A stretch of DNA of 64,000 bases, taken from positions 248,001 through 312,000 of the forward strand of contig CAJQUN010000504.1 in NCBI GenBank assembly GCA_907163345.1, written 5' to 3'. Below the pieces are notes generated by a model. It did no database searches. It was not told the origin of the DNA and worked only from the letters and a program-made list of their open reading frames with translations. The translations under genes were made by a program, and so were the position numbers. This DNA is from Haberlea rhodopensis (Eukaryota; Streptophyta; Magnoliopsida; Lamiales; Gesneriaceae). Below, piece by piece: positions 1 through 10,332 of this stretch (position 1 is its first letter; every line of letters begins with the position of its first letter).

Positions 1-1362
1 TGGGTGGTTCCGAGTACGCCGGAGTTGCGTAGAGGGATCTTGGAGCGAGCCCATAGTAGCAGACTTAGCATCCACCCAGGCGGGAAGAAGATGTACAGAG
101 ATCTGCGTGGTCAGTTTTGGTGGAAAAGGATGAAATCTGATGTCGTCGCTTTTGTGAAGAGGTGTTTGATCTGCCAGCAGGTTAAGGCAGAGAGACAGAG
201 ACCTGGCGGCGAGTTGAGAAGCTTGGAGATACCGAAGTGGAAGTGGGAACACATTTCCATGGACTTCGTGACTCATTTGCCGAGGAGTGCTTCAGGCTTC
301 GATGCTATTTGGGTGATTGTGGACAGATTGACTAAGGTAGCCCACTTTATCCCATATAGCATAACTTTCACCTTTTTGAGGATGGCGCAGTTGTATATTA
401 GAGATGTGGTGAGATTGCATGGGATCCCCGTTTCCATAGTGTCAGATCGAGATCCGCGATTCACATCTCATTTCTGGGAAGGTCTTCAGTCAGCCTTGGG
501 AACTGAAGTCAGATTGAGCACTGCTTATCATCCTCAGACGGATGGCCAGACCGAGCGTACAATTCAGATGCTCGAGGACATGTTGAGAGCTTGTGTTTTG
601 GAGTTCGATGCTTCTTGGCAGGATTCAGTGCCTCTGGTAGAGTTTTCTTATAACAACAGCTACCAGGCGAGTATTCAGATGGCTCCGTTTGAAGCTCTTT
701 ATGGCAGACGGTGTAGATCACCCTTGTGTTGGGATGATTTGGACCGCAAATCGGTCGGAGGACCGGAATTGATTCGGGAGATGGAAGAAAAGATAAAGAC
801 GATAAGGCAGAAAATGAAAGCGGCCCAGGACAGACAGGCAGCTTATGCAAATAAACGGCGGAGACCGTTGGAATTTCAGTTGGGAGATAAGGTCTTTTTG
901 AAGATCTCGCCTTTTAGGGGCGTTGTGCGATTTGGGATGCGCGGGAAACTGTCTCCGAGGTATGTTGGACCGTACGAGATTTTGCAGCGCATTGGCACCT
1001 TAGCTTACCGACTGGCTTTGCCGCCTTCTTTATCTGGAATACATGATGTGTTTCATGTATCTATGCTGCGGAAGTATGAGCCGGATCCGTCGCATGTTTT
1101 ACAGCCTTCCGAAGTTCAGTTAGAATCAGATGTATCTTATGTGGAACGGCCTGTCAGAATTCTGGATCGAGCAGACCGTAGACTTCGGAACAAAGTGATA
1201 CCTATGATCAAGGTTCAGTGGGATCGCAGGGGTGTCGAGGAGGCTACGTGGGAGACGGAGCGGCATATGGTGCAGCACTACCCGGAACTATTCTCTGGTA
1301 TGTGTTTATGTTTAGTTTCCTTTTGGGGTAAGTGCATGTGTGTAAGGACCCTAGTTCCTTAA
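1..1362 (+). CDS. Pol fragment of element B: integrase plus chromodomain-like C-terminus
   Basis: This is the 3' part of a gypsy polyprotein, open from the window edge. Residues are numbered from the GTG at position 4. An HHCC zinc site (H17, H24, C54, C57) comes first. The integrase core follows with D87, D148 and E184, a correct D-X35-E spacing, then the GPY/F-like segment (YVGPYEIL). A chromodomain-like tail (VQWDRRG, ATWETE) targets chromatin in this clade. The native stop was a TGA formed by bases 1339, 1340 and 10298. Element A inserted inside that codon, so the frame now runs seven residues into A's LTR and stops at TAA 1360-1362. No frameshift was seen in this part. Confidence 0.9.
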   Translation, partial: WVVPSTPELRRGILERAHSSRLSIHPGGKKMYRDLRGQFWWKRMKSDVVAFVKRCLICQQVKAERQRPGGELRSLEIPKWKWEHISMDFVTHLPRSASGFDAIWVIVDRLTKVAHFIPYSITFTFLRMAQLYIRDVVRLHGIPVSIVSDRDPRFTSHFWEGLQSALGTEVRLSTAYHPQTDGQTERTIQMLEDMLRACVLEFDASWQDSVPLVEFSYNNSYQASIQMAPFEALYGRRCRSPLCWDDLDRKSVGGPELIREMEEKIKTIRQKMKAAQDRQAAYANKRRRPLEFQLGDKVFLKISPFRGVVRFGMRGKLSPRYVGPYEILQRIGTLAYRLALPPSLSGIHDVFHVSMLRKYEPDPSHVLQPSEVQLESDVSYVERPVRILDRADRRLRNKVIPMIKVQWDRRGVEEATWETERHMVQHYPELFSGMCLCLVSFWGKCMCVRTLVP

Positions 1363-3427
1363 GTGCGGACTAAAGGCGTAATTAAAAATTTCCTTGCATA
1401 AACAGAGTATAAAGGTTGTGTCGATGCTCTGAGCTAATAAATTACAGTGCCAAAATAAAGATCCAAAATGGATTAATTACATTCTTAACTACGAATGTTA
1501 ATCCTATAGTTTTACACTACTCCTAGAGTAGATACTATACAAAAGAATGTGCCTGCTACAAGAGCACTCCGCACTAGCTCACTGCACCAACTCGCCTTAG
1601 CCCTTCCGCCCAAAAGTACCTACAGGAACAACCCCAAAACCATGAGCATGTATAAAATCATATACACAACGATATGACAGCAATTCAAATGCATAATTAT
1701 AAATGTGATTCACTTCCTGTATATAACACATTTAAAATGCTCCCTTGGGTTATCCCTGTACCAAATGACAATCAGTAGATTATATTACCAACAATGTATG
1801 TCATGACATGCACCGATTCCCATATATATGCCGTGTTCAATCCCGAATCTTATCGTATCAGTGGCATAATACCTCTCGCGTTATCATGACAGCGGAAATA
1901 CCCCTCGCTTAAGACAATACCAGCGGCACTAATATCCCTCGCTATAAATATGACAGCGGTCGTGTTCTTCGCTTCATATTAGCGGCAAATATTCTCTCAT
2001 CGCTACGGTATGACAGCGGCAAGTATTCACATCGCTACGCCACTAGCGGTAAGTATTCTTCATTATTGGAATATAATTCCTGACTCACAATCACATGCAA
2101 CAATGCACCCAATATACACATGCAACCAAAATGCATGACCAATCATGTATACAATCCATGATGTATAAACATTACTCCATATGCAACCACCATGTGTAAT
2201 CAATTCCATGTGCACAACCACAGTGCGTAATCAATACAAAGCGTAATAAATACGTTTTACCGTCCGATGCTCGTACGTCTCACTACGTACCTTGGTTCCA
2301 AAAGTGGAGATATTGTGGAACTTTATCTCCTTTGTTGTGTGGCTACCTGGGATGGTTCTACACAATCACATGAATCCATATTAGAAACCCATAATTGAAC
2401 CATTACCAAAAACATCAATATTTAGAACAAAATCCCAAAATTCACATTTATAAGCCTTCCGATCGATCGGCCCCAAGTCCCGATCGATCGCCAAGTGAAG
2501 GAAAACAGGCATCCAAGTACTGTCTCCGCCGATCGATCTAGAGTTTATCTCGATCGATCGAGATTACACACACCGATCGATCGGGACAAAATCTCGATCG
2601 ATCGGTAAGCTCATTCCTCGCCTTGGGCAGACACTGCCTTGCTCGATCGATCGGACTCATTTTCCGATCGATCGAGACGCCCTGTTCACGCGAGAAATTT
2701 CCTTAAATGAGCTTCCAACCTCACCTATACACAAGCACAACCAAGAACAACCACCATGCTCAACTTAAAGCCATAAAACAACCTTAAAATGCAACTTCCA
2801 AACATAACAAGATGTTGGACCAAGATCCACCCTTAAATCCCCCAAAATAAGCTATAAACCCAATCAAAACTCAACAAAACTCAACCAAGGTGGTAGCTTA
2901 CCCTTTGAGCTCCAAGTTTCTAGCAAGAAACACCAAATGAACCCTTTCACCAAGTTTTCCCCTTTCCTTTGATGCAGAAACGAAAATGGAAAGTCTTCTT
3001 GCAAGAGATAATGAATGGATGAAGTTTTGGGGGCCAAAAGCTGATAAGGAGAGGGTGATGTGATGTAAAGGGGTATGCAAGTGGCTCATGCCATGATATG
3101 GTTTTTAAATGTGTATCAAGACACAAGCATGATATAGAAGATACCTCAACATGATATTTTAAAAGCATTTTACTACAATGCATCAAAATCCCTATTAAAA
3201 TCATGTTTTCCCAAATAAACACAACCCATATCATTAAAACTATTTTAACACCCAAGATTCCTCACATGTACAACATGCACCCCGAAATGCTCTACCAGGT
3301 CACTCCTACCATGTGACAAGCATTGTACCAAGATAATTAGTCCCAACATATCATCTAATTATCATCATAATATCGCATAAACATAATTAACATCCAAAAT
3401 GCAATTAGTTATTTCGGGGATATCACA
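1341..3427 (-). repeat. 3' LTR of element A
   Basis: The LTR starts TGTAAGG and ends ATATCACA on the plus strand. It is followed at 3428-3445 by the reverse complement of a polypurine tract (AAGTAGGGGAGTAA in the sense strand). In sense order it carries the four-pair GATCGATC block (2459-2676), the GTACGT/ACGTAC inverted repeat with a donor-like AG|GTACGT (around 2276-2293), the AGCG/CGCT hairpin array (about 1860-2062) and the CTACTCTAGGAGTAG palindrome (about 1519-1535). Short open frames inside it recur in the other LTR and are not genes. Confidence 0.95.
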
Positions 3428-3496
3428 TTACTCCCCTACTTACAAGATTTCGCCCTCGAAATCGCATGCACTTACCCAAATCAAAACTAACATAAA

Positions 3497-4034
3497 TCAC
3501 ATACCAGAGAATAATTCCGGGTAGTGCTGCACCATATGCTGCTCCGTCTCCCACGTGGCCTCTTTGACACCCCTGCGATCCCACTGCACCTTTACCATAG
3601 GTATCACTTTGTTCCGAAGCCTGCGATCAGCCCTATCTAGAATCCTGACTGGCCGTTCCTCATAAGATACATCAGAATCTAACTGAACCTGAGAAGGCTG
3701 CAATACATGCGACGGATCTGGCTCATATTTCCGTAGCATAGATACATGAAACACGTCGTGAATACCAGACAACGACGGTGGTAGTGCCAAACGGTAAGCT
3801 AATGGTACCAATGCGTTGTAAAATCTCATACGGTCCCACATACCTCGGAGACAGTTTACCACGCATGCCAAACCGAATCACACCTCTGAAAGGTGAAATT
3901 TTCAAAAAGACCCTGTCTCCCGTCTGAAACTCTAACGGTCTCCGTCGTTTATTCGCATAGGCTGCCTGCCTGTCCTGGGCTGCCTTCATTTTCTGTCGGA
4001 TAACCTTTACCTTATCCTCCATCTCCCGAATCAA
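3497..4034 (-). pseudogene. Frameshifted C-terminal pol of element A
   Basis: This is the end of the integrase and the chromodomain-like tail of A, cut off from the main polyprotein by two small insertions. The first is an extra A near 4040, which turns the expected E-L-I-R-E-M reading into a short tail. The second is an extra base near 3808, just after the QRIGT segment. Beyond it the reading resumes as LAYRLALPP and runs to the stop at 3497-3499 after FSGM. Elements B and E show the uninterrupted protein order. These look like recent single-base lesions or assembly errors in homopolymer-like context. Confidence 0.85.
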
Positions 4035-7000
4035 TTTCAGGTCCTCCCACAGCTTTACTAGTCAAGTCATCCCAGTATAATGGTGACCTACAACGCCTAC
4101 CATACAAAGCCTCAAACGGTGCCATCTGAATACTCGTCTGATAGCTGTTGTTGTATGAAAATTCTACCAAGGGCAAGGAATCTTGCCATGAAGCATCAAA
4201 CTCCAATACACAAGCTCGCAGCATGTCCTCAAGCGTCTGAATAGTACGCTCAGTCTGCCCATCCGTCTGGGGATGATATGCCGTACTCAATCTCACCTCA
4301 GTACCCAAAGCTGACTGAAGACCTCCCCAGAAATGAGATGTGAACCGTGGGTCCCTGTCTGACACAATAGATACTGGAATCCCATGTAGTCTCACTATGT
4401 CCCGGACATACAACTGAGCCATCCTCAAGTATGTGTACGTCATACAGTATGGAATGAAGTGAGCTACCTTCGTCAGTCTGTCAATGATTACCCAAATGGC
4501 ATCACAGCCCGAAGTAGTCCTCGGCAGGTGGGTCACAAAGTCCATAGATATGTGTTCCCACTTCCACTCCGGTATCTCTAAGCTCCTTAGCTCGCCACCG
4601 GGTCTCTGCCTCTCTGCCTTAACTTGCTGGCAGATCAAACATCTCTTGACAAAAGCGATCACATCACGCTTCATCCGCTTCCACCAGAACTGATCACATA
4701 AGTCCTTATACATTTTCCTTCCTCCTGGGTGGATGCTAAATCGGCTACTATGAGCCCGTTCCAAGATTCCTCTACGCAACTCCGGCGTATTTGGAACTAC
4801 CCATCGGTTACCGAGTCTCAAGGAACCATCCTCAGCCACTCTGAACTTTGATGGCTGCCCTTGAAGTGCCAATGATGACCATCTCTGAATCTCACCATCT
4901 GTCCTCTGAGCTCTCCTGATATTCTCATAGATATCTGGCTCAGCTAATAAGGTCGATACCCGAACCGGTGATGCGTCCACATCGAAGTCATAGCCCATAT
5001 GGCAACAAGAAGTCATCATAGCCGACAAATGCATGACATCCTCAGCAGTATTCCTCACCTTCCGACTCAAGGCGTCTGCTGTCAAATTGGCCTTCCCCGG
5101 ATGGTACTCTATTTCACAGTCATAATCTTTAAGTAGGTCCATCCATCTCCTCTGACGCATATTCAATTCCGCCTGAGTAAACAAGAATTTCAGGCTCTTA
5201 TGATCTGTATAAATGGTGAAGGAGGTACCATACAGATAATGCCTCCAAATCTTCAGGGCAAAAATAATAGCCGCCAACTCCAAATCGTGGACTGGGTACT
5301 TAGCCTCATGCGGTTTCAACTGCCTTGATGCATAAGCTACCACGTGCTTATCTTGCATCAATACACATCCCAAGCCCTGAAGTGACGCGTCAGTATACAG
5401 AACAAACCTCTTATTCTCTGAGGGAATTACCAAAACAGGTGCCGTGGTCAACCGGTGTTTCAGTTCCTGGAAGCTCTGCTCGCAAGCCTCAGACCAATAA
5501 AACGGTACCCCTTTCTGAGTCAACTGAGTCAGTGGCTTAGCAATCTTAGAAAATCCCTCGACGAAGCGTCGATAATAGCCAGCCAAACCAAGGAAACTCC
5601 GAATCTCGGGTACAGAAGTGGGTGCAGCCCACTCCATCACGGCCTCAATCTTCCTGGGGTCCACAGAAATCCCACTGCTGGATATGACATGCCCCAGAAA
5701 TACTACTCTACTCAACCAAAACTCACACTTGCTGAGCTTGGCATATAATTGGTGATCTCTGAGGATCTGGAGCACTGTCCTCAAGTGTTTCACGTGCTCT
5801 TCCTTGCTCCTGGAGTAGATGAGTATATCGTCAATAAATACGATGACGAATTGATCCAGATAGGGTTGGAACACCCGATTCATCAAGCTCATAAAGACAG
5901 CCAGGGCGTTCGTCACGCCAAACGGCATTACTAAGAACTCGTAATGTCCATACCGAGTCCGAAATGCTGTCTTCTGTACATCTTCCTCCCTGACCCATAT
6001 CTGGTGGTACCCGGATCTCAGATCAATCTTGCTATAAAGTCTGGTACCTTGCAACTGGTCAAACAGATCATCAATCCTTGGAAGAGGATATTTGTTCTTT
6101 ACCGTAGCCTTATTCAGTTGCCGATAATCGATGCACAACCGCATCGAACCATCCTTCTTCTTTACAAAAAGAACTGGTGCGCCCCAAGGCGATACGCTAG
6201 GGCGTATATATCCTTTATCAAGGAGTTCCTGCAACTGCTCCTTCAGTTCTCTTAATTCTGTCGGTGCCATTCGGTAAGGGGCACGAGAAATAGCGGATGT
6301 CCCCGGTAATAACTCAATCCCAAACTCGACTTCCCTAGTCGGTGGAAATCCTGGAATCTCCTCCGGGAACACATCAGCAAATTCCGCTACTACTGGTATG
6401 TCCTCCACTTTTAACTCCTTGCTTTTTGCCAACAGATCCACGGCATAAATGAGATAGCCCATGTGTCCACGTTCCAATAGTTGGGACATTTTGATTGCCG
6501 AGATCAACGGAATCTTCGCACGAGAACCGTTTCCATAGAAAATCCACTGAACTCCCAAATGAGATCTGAACCGTACTGTCCTCTGTCGGCAATCCACTAC
6601 TGCCTGATATCTGTTCAGAATGTCGATGCCCACAATGCAGTCGAAATCTGACATGCTCAGAACAATCAAATCTGCCTTCACCTCATTGCCCTCAAAATAA
6701 ATGAGGCAGTCCATTAGAAACCGATCCGCAACAACTTTCTTTCCGGTGGGTGTCGAGACCAAGAGAGACGTGGGTAACGGAGACGTGCACATATGATGTC
6801 TCGCCACAAAGTCCGCAGACACAAAGGAATGGGAAGCACCTGTGTCTATCAAAATAAAGGCGGAATATGTAAATAATAGACACGTACCAGCTATAACCTC
6901 CTGTGGAGCTGCATCGGCCTGCTCCCTGGTCAATGCATAGACCTGTCCCTGGGGTGGCCCCATCACCTGTCCTCCCCCCTGACGAGGTACCATCGGTGGC

Positions 7001-8001
7001 CTCTGCTGTACTGTCCCGGTAGAAAACCTCCCTCTGCCTCCTCTCAGATCTACCTGACCATCACTATTCTGACAAAACCGGGATATGTGGCCCATCTGGC
7101 CGCATTTATAACAAGCAGTACAGTCTCGCATGTGATGCGGTCCTCCACAAAAATGGCACTTCACCACTCCACCCCTATTCACTTGAGTCTGCCCTCTGTT
7201 GTTAGGCACACCGCCCCTCCTGTTATCCATTCTTCTCCCACCAAACCGAGAAGATGAAGAAGAAGCCCCACGAGGTTTAAATGATTCTCCTCGTGGCCTC
7301 AGATTATTAGACATTGGCCGCGGCGGTGGGACTTGTGAGGGTGTAACGTCCGGATAGGCGCCGACCCCGATCTCTGCTAGCTCCGCTCTGGTGAGGGCAT
7401 CATCAAAAGAAGTGGGTTTGTTGGAAATAACCCGATCAAAAAGTTCCGGTCGCAGTCCCTTCATGAAATTCCTCATTTTGGCATGCCCATTGGTGGCAAT
7501 ATGTGGAACATATCTCAGTAACGAAGAGTACTGCGTGGCATAGTCGGACACTGTCATGCTTCCTTGTTTCAAACTTGCAAATTCATCCTCCTTCGTCTGT
7601 CTTGCTGCTGCCGAGAAGTACCGGTTCAGAAACCGGGTTCTGAAAAGCGTCCAATCAATCACTGCACCTTGTGCTCTCTGTTCCATTACAGTGCTCCTCC
7701 ACCACATTAAAGGTTTCTTTGCTAACTGGAACTCCGCTAGCCTCAGCCAAGCTGTAACAGCACAAGGAGCTGATACAAAAATCTGTTCAAGCCTTTCCAG
7801 CCACTCCTCAGCCTCCTCTCCGGACTCTGTTCCCTCAAACCGAGGTGGGTGATACGATAGAAACTGAGTCAAGCTAATCTCACCAGGTAGCAATAACTGA
7901 ACCACTGGTTCCATTCCCACAGCCGGTGGAGGTAGAGGGTTTGTCTGTCCAACACTAGCATTCATGCTCCCCATATCACCGACTTCCTCATTAGCAGCCA
8001 T
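4012..8001 (-). CDS. Gag-pol polyprotein of element A
   Basis: This single long frame carries most of the replication proteins. I chose the ATG at 8001 (MAANEEVGD), because the same N-terminus is found in element G; an in-frame ATG lies 12 nt upstream. The order is: gag; CCHC zinc knuckles (CHFCGGPHHMRDC and CYKCGQMGHISRFC); aspartic protease (LIDTGASHSF); reverse transcriptase with the FIDD active site; RNase H (YTDASLQGLG); integrase HHCC and DDE core. This order (PR-RT-RH-INT) defines Ty3/gypsy. It ends early by frameshift at about 4040. Reverse transcription would take place in cytoplasmic virus-like particles, with nuclear integration afterwards (family knowledge). Confidence 0.93.
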   Translation of the reverse strand: MAANEEVGDMGSMNASVGQTNPLPPPAVGMEPVVQLLLPGEISLTQFLSYHPPRFEGTESGEEAEEWLERLEQIFVSAPCAVTAWLRLAEFQLAKKPLMWWRSTVMEQRAQGAVIDWTLFRTRFLNRYFSAAARQTKEDEFASLKQGSMTVSDYATQYSSLLRYVPHIATNGHAKMRNFMKGLRPELFDRVISNKPTSFDDALTRAELAEIGVGAYPDVTPSQVPPPRPMSNNLRPRGESFKPRGASSSSSRFGGRRMDNRRGGVPNNRGQTQVNRGGVVKCHFCGGPHHMRDCTACYKCGQMGHISRFCQNSDGQVDLRGGRGRFSTGTVQQRPPMVPRQGGGQVMGPPQGQVYALTREQADAAPQEVIAGTCLLFTYSAFILIDTGASHSFVSADFVARHHMCTSPLPTSLLVSTPTGKKVVADRFLMDCLIYFEGNEVKADLIVLSMSDFDCIVGIDILNRYQAVVDCRQRTVRFRSHLGVQWIFYGNGSRAKIPLISAIKMSQLLERGHMGYLIYAVDLLAKSKELKVEDIPVVAEFADVFPEEIPGFPPTREVEFGIELLPGTSAISRAPYRMAPTELRELKEQLQELLDKGYIRPSVSPWGAPVLFVKKKDGSMRLCIDYRQLNKATVKNKYPLPRIDDLFDQLQGTRLYSKIDLRSGYHQIWVREEDVQKTAFRTRYGHYEFLVMPFGVTNALAVFMSLMNRVFQPYLDQFVIVFIDDILIYSRSKEEHVKHLRTVLQILRDHQLYAKLSKCEFWLSRVVFLGHVISSSGISVDPRKIEAVMEWAAPTSVPEIRSFLGLAGYYRRFVEGFSKIAKPLTQLTQKGVPFYWSEACEQSFQELKHRLTTAPVLVIPSENKRFVLYTDASLQGLGCVLMQDKHVVAYASRQLKPHEAKYPVHDLELAAIIFALKIWRHYLYGTSFTIYTDHKSLKFLFTQAELNMRQRRWMDLLKDYDCEIEYHPGKANLTADALSRKVRNTAEDVMHLSAMMTSCCHMGYDFDVDASPVRVSTLLAEPDIYENIRRAQRTDGEIQRWSSLALQGQPSKFRVAEDGSLRLGNRWVVPNTPELRRGILERAHSSRFSIHPGGRKMYKDLCDQFWWKRMKRDVIAFVKRCLICQQVKAERQRPGGELRSLEIPEWKWEHISMDFVTHLPRTTSGCDAIWVIIDRLTKVAHFIPYCMTYTYLRMAQLYVRDIVRLHGIPVSIVSDRDPRFTSHFWGGLQSALGTEVRLSTAYHPQTDGQTERTIQTLEDMLRACVLEFDASWQDSLPLVEFSYNNSYQTSIQMAPFEALYGRRCRSPLYWDDLTSKAVGGPEIDSGDGG

Positions 8002-8189
8002 GCGGTAACACAAATGTTAACAACAAGTCCAAAGCAATATATATATTATGCCGTTAGCTAACAGGAATGAGAATAAGTACGTTAGTATAACAGAATATAC
8101 ATCAATATGCACCACATTGCTTCAATTGTAAGCACCTAGCCAACCATGCTAAGGCTACCCTTCACTCGTTCCCGGGTTCTCTAACCACT

Positions 8190-8201
8190 GCTCTGATACC
8201 A
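8190..8201 (-). other. Primer binding site of element A (tRNA-iMet)
   Basis: The minus strand reads TGGTATCAGAGC four bases after the 5' LTR. It matches the 3' end of plant initiator tRNA-Met and would prime minus-strand cDNA. Confidence 0.9.
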
Positions 8202-8205
8202 CTAA

Positions 8206-10292
8206 TGTAAGGACCCTAGTTCCTTAAGTGCGGACTAAAGGCGTAATTAAAAATTTCCTTGCATAAACAGAGTATAAAGGTTGTGTCGATGCTCTGAGCT
8301 AATAAATTACAGTGCCAAAATAAAGATCCAAAATGGATTAATTACATTCTTAACTACGAATGTTAATCCTATAGTTTTACACTACTCCTAGAGTAGATAC
8401 TATACAAAAGAATGTGCCTGCTACAAGAGCACTCCGCACTAGCTCACTGCACCAACTCGCCTTAGCCCTTCCGCCCAAAAGTACCTACAGGAACAACCCC
8501 AAAACCATGAGCATGTATAAAATCATATACACAACGATATGACAGCAATTCAAATGCATAATTATAAATGTGATTCACTTCCTGTATATAACACATTTAA
8601 AATGCTCCCTTGGGTTATCCCTGTACCAAATGACAATCAGTAGATTATATTACCAACAATGTATGTCATGACATGCACCGATTCCCATATATATGCCGTG
8701 TTCAATCCCGAATCTTATCGTATCAGTGGCATAATACCTCTCGCGTTATCATGACAGCGGAAATACCCCTCGCTTAAGACAATACCAGCGGCACTAATAT
8801 CCCTCGCTATAAATATGACAGCGGTCGTGTTCTTCGCTTCATATTAGCGGCAAATATTCTCTCATCGCTACGGTATGACAGCGGCAAGTATTCACATCGC
8901 TACGCCACTAGCGGTAAGTATTCTTCATTATTGGAATATAATTCCTGACTCACAATCACATGCAACAATGCACCCAATATACACATGCAACCAAAATGCA
9001 TGACCAATCATGTATACAATCCATGATGTATAAACATTACTCCATATGCAACCACCATGTGTAATCAATTCCATGTGCACAACCACAGTGCGTAATCAAT
9101 ACAAAGCGTAATAAATACGTTTTACCGTCCGATGCTCGTACGTCTCACTACGTACCTTGGTTCCAAAAGTGGAGATATTGTGGAACTTTATCTCCTTTGT
9201 TGTGTGGCTACCTGTGATGGTTCTACACAATCACATGAATCCATATTAGAAACCCATAATTGAACCATTACCAAAAACATCAATATTTAGAACAAAATCC
9301 CAAAATTCACATTTATAAGCCTTCCGATCGATCGGCCCCAAGTCCCGATCGATCGCCAAGTGAAGGAAAACAGGCATCCAAGTACTGTCTCCGCCGATCG
9401 ATCTAGAGTTTATCTCGATCGATCGAGATTACACACACCGATCGATCGGGACAAAATCTCGATCGATCGGTAAGCTCATTCCTCGCCTTGGGCAGACACT
9501 GCCTTGCTCGATCGATCGGACTCATTTTCCGATCGATCGAGACGCCCTGTTCACGCGAGAAATTTCCTTAAATGAGCTTCCAACCTCACCTATACACAAG
9601 CACAACCAAGAACAACCACCATGCTCAACTTAAAGCCATAAAACAACCTTAAAATGCAACTTCCAAACATAACAAGATGTTGGACCAAGATCCACCCTTA
9701 AATCCCCCAAAATAAGCTATAAACCCAATCAAAACTCAACAAAACTCAACCAAGGTGGTAGCTTACCCTTTGAGCTCCAAGTTTCTAGCAAGAAACACCA
9801 AATGAACCCTTTCACCAAGTTTTCCCCTTTCCTTTGATGCAGAAACGAAAATGGAAAGTCTTCTTGCAAGAGATAATGAATGGATGAAGTTTTGGGGGCC
9901 AAAAGCTGATAAGGAGAGGGTGATGTGATGTAAAGGGGTATGCAAGTGGCTCATGCCATGATATGGTTTTTAAATGTGTATCAAGACACAAGCATGATAT
10001 AGAAGATACCTCAACATGATATTTTAAAAGCATTTTACTACAATGCATCAAAATCCCTATTAAAATCATGTTTTCCCAAATAAACACAACCCATATCATT
10101 AAAACTATTTTAACACCCAAGATTCCTCACATGTACAACATGCACCCCGAAATGCTCTACCAGGTCACTCCTACCATGTGACAAGCATTGTACCAAGATA
10201 ATTAGTCCCAACATATCATCTAATTATCATCATAATATCGCATAAACATAATTAACATCCAAAATGCAATTAGTTATTTCGGGGATATCACA
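8206..10292 (-). repeat. 5' LTR of element A
   Basis: This is a 2087-bp copy of the 1341-3427 LTR. In this functional 5' copy the GATCGATC block lies at 9324-9541, the donor-like AAG|GTACGT is read from 9158 downward, and the hairpin array lies at about 8725-8927. Unlike E and G, A has no AG just before its gag ATG. It reads GTTACCGC where G reads GTTGCAGC, so the putative leader intron acceptor seems lost. Confidence 0.95.
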
Positions 10293-10318
10293 ATGTGATT
10301 TCGAGGACGAAATCTTAT

Positions 10319-10332
10319 AAGTAGGGGAGTAT
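10319..10332 (+). other. Polypurine tract of element B
   Basis: A purine run, GTAGGGGAGT, lies directly before the 3' LTR start TGTGATAT at 10333. It is the usual primer for plus-strand DNA. Confidence 0.8.

Larger units (their letters stand above)
1341..10292 (-). mobile_element. Element A: full-length young Tekay-like retrotransposon
   Basis: The element is complete on the minus strand. It has a 3' LTR (1341-3427), PPT, gag-pol (3497-8001), PBS and 5' LTR (8206-10292). Both LTRs are 2087 bp. The one mismatch I noticed is G at 2350 against T at 9215, though the comparison by eye was not exhaustive. The near-identical LTRs and perfect duplication make this the youngest insertion in the window. 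Two single-base frameshifts near the pol 3' end suggest this copy could not make a full integrase unaided. Confidence 0.95.
1336..10297. repeat. Target-site duplication ATGTG flanking element A
   Basis: ATGTG at 1336-1340 directly precedes the left LTR, and ATGTG at 10293-10297 directly follows the right LTR. A 5-bp duplication is standard for LTR retrotransposon integrase. It proves that A entered B as one intact unit. Confidence 0.95.

Noticed and set aside
2898..3255. Two short overlapping minus-strand open frames, repeated at 9763-10120
   Set aside because: They recur because they lie in both LTRs of element A. They have no family resemblance and overlap each other.
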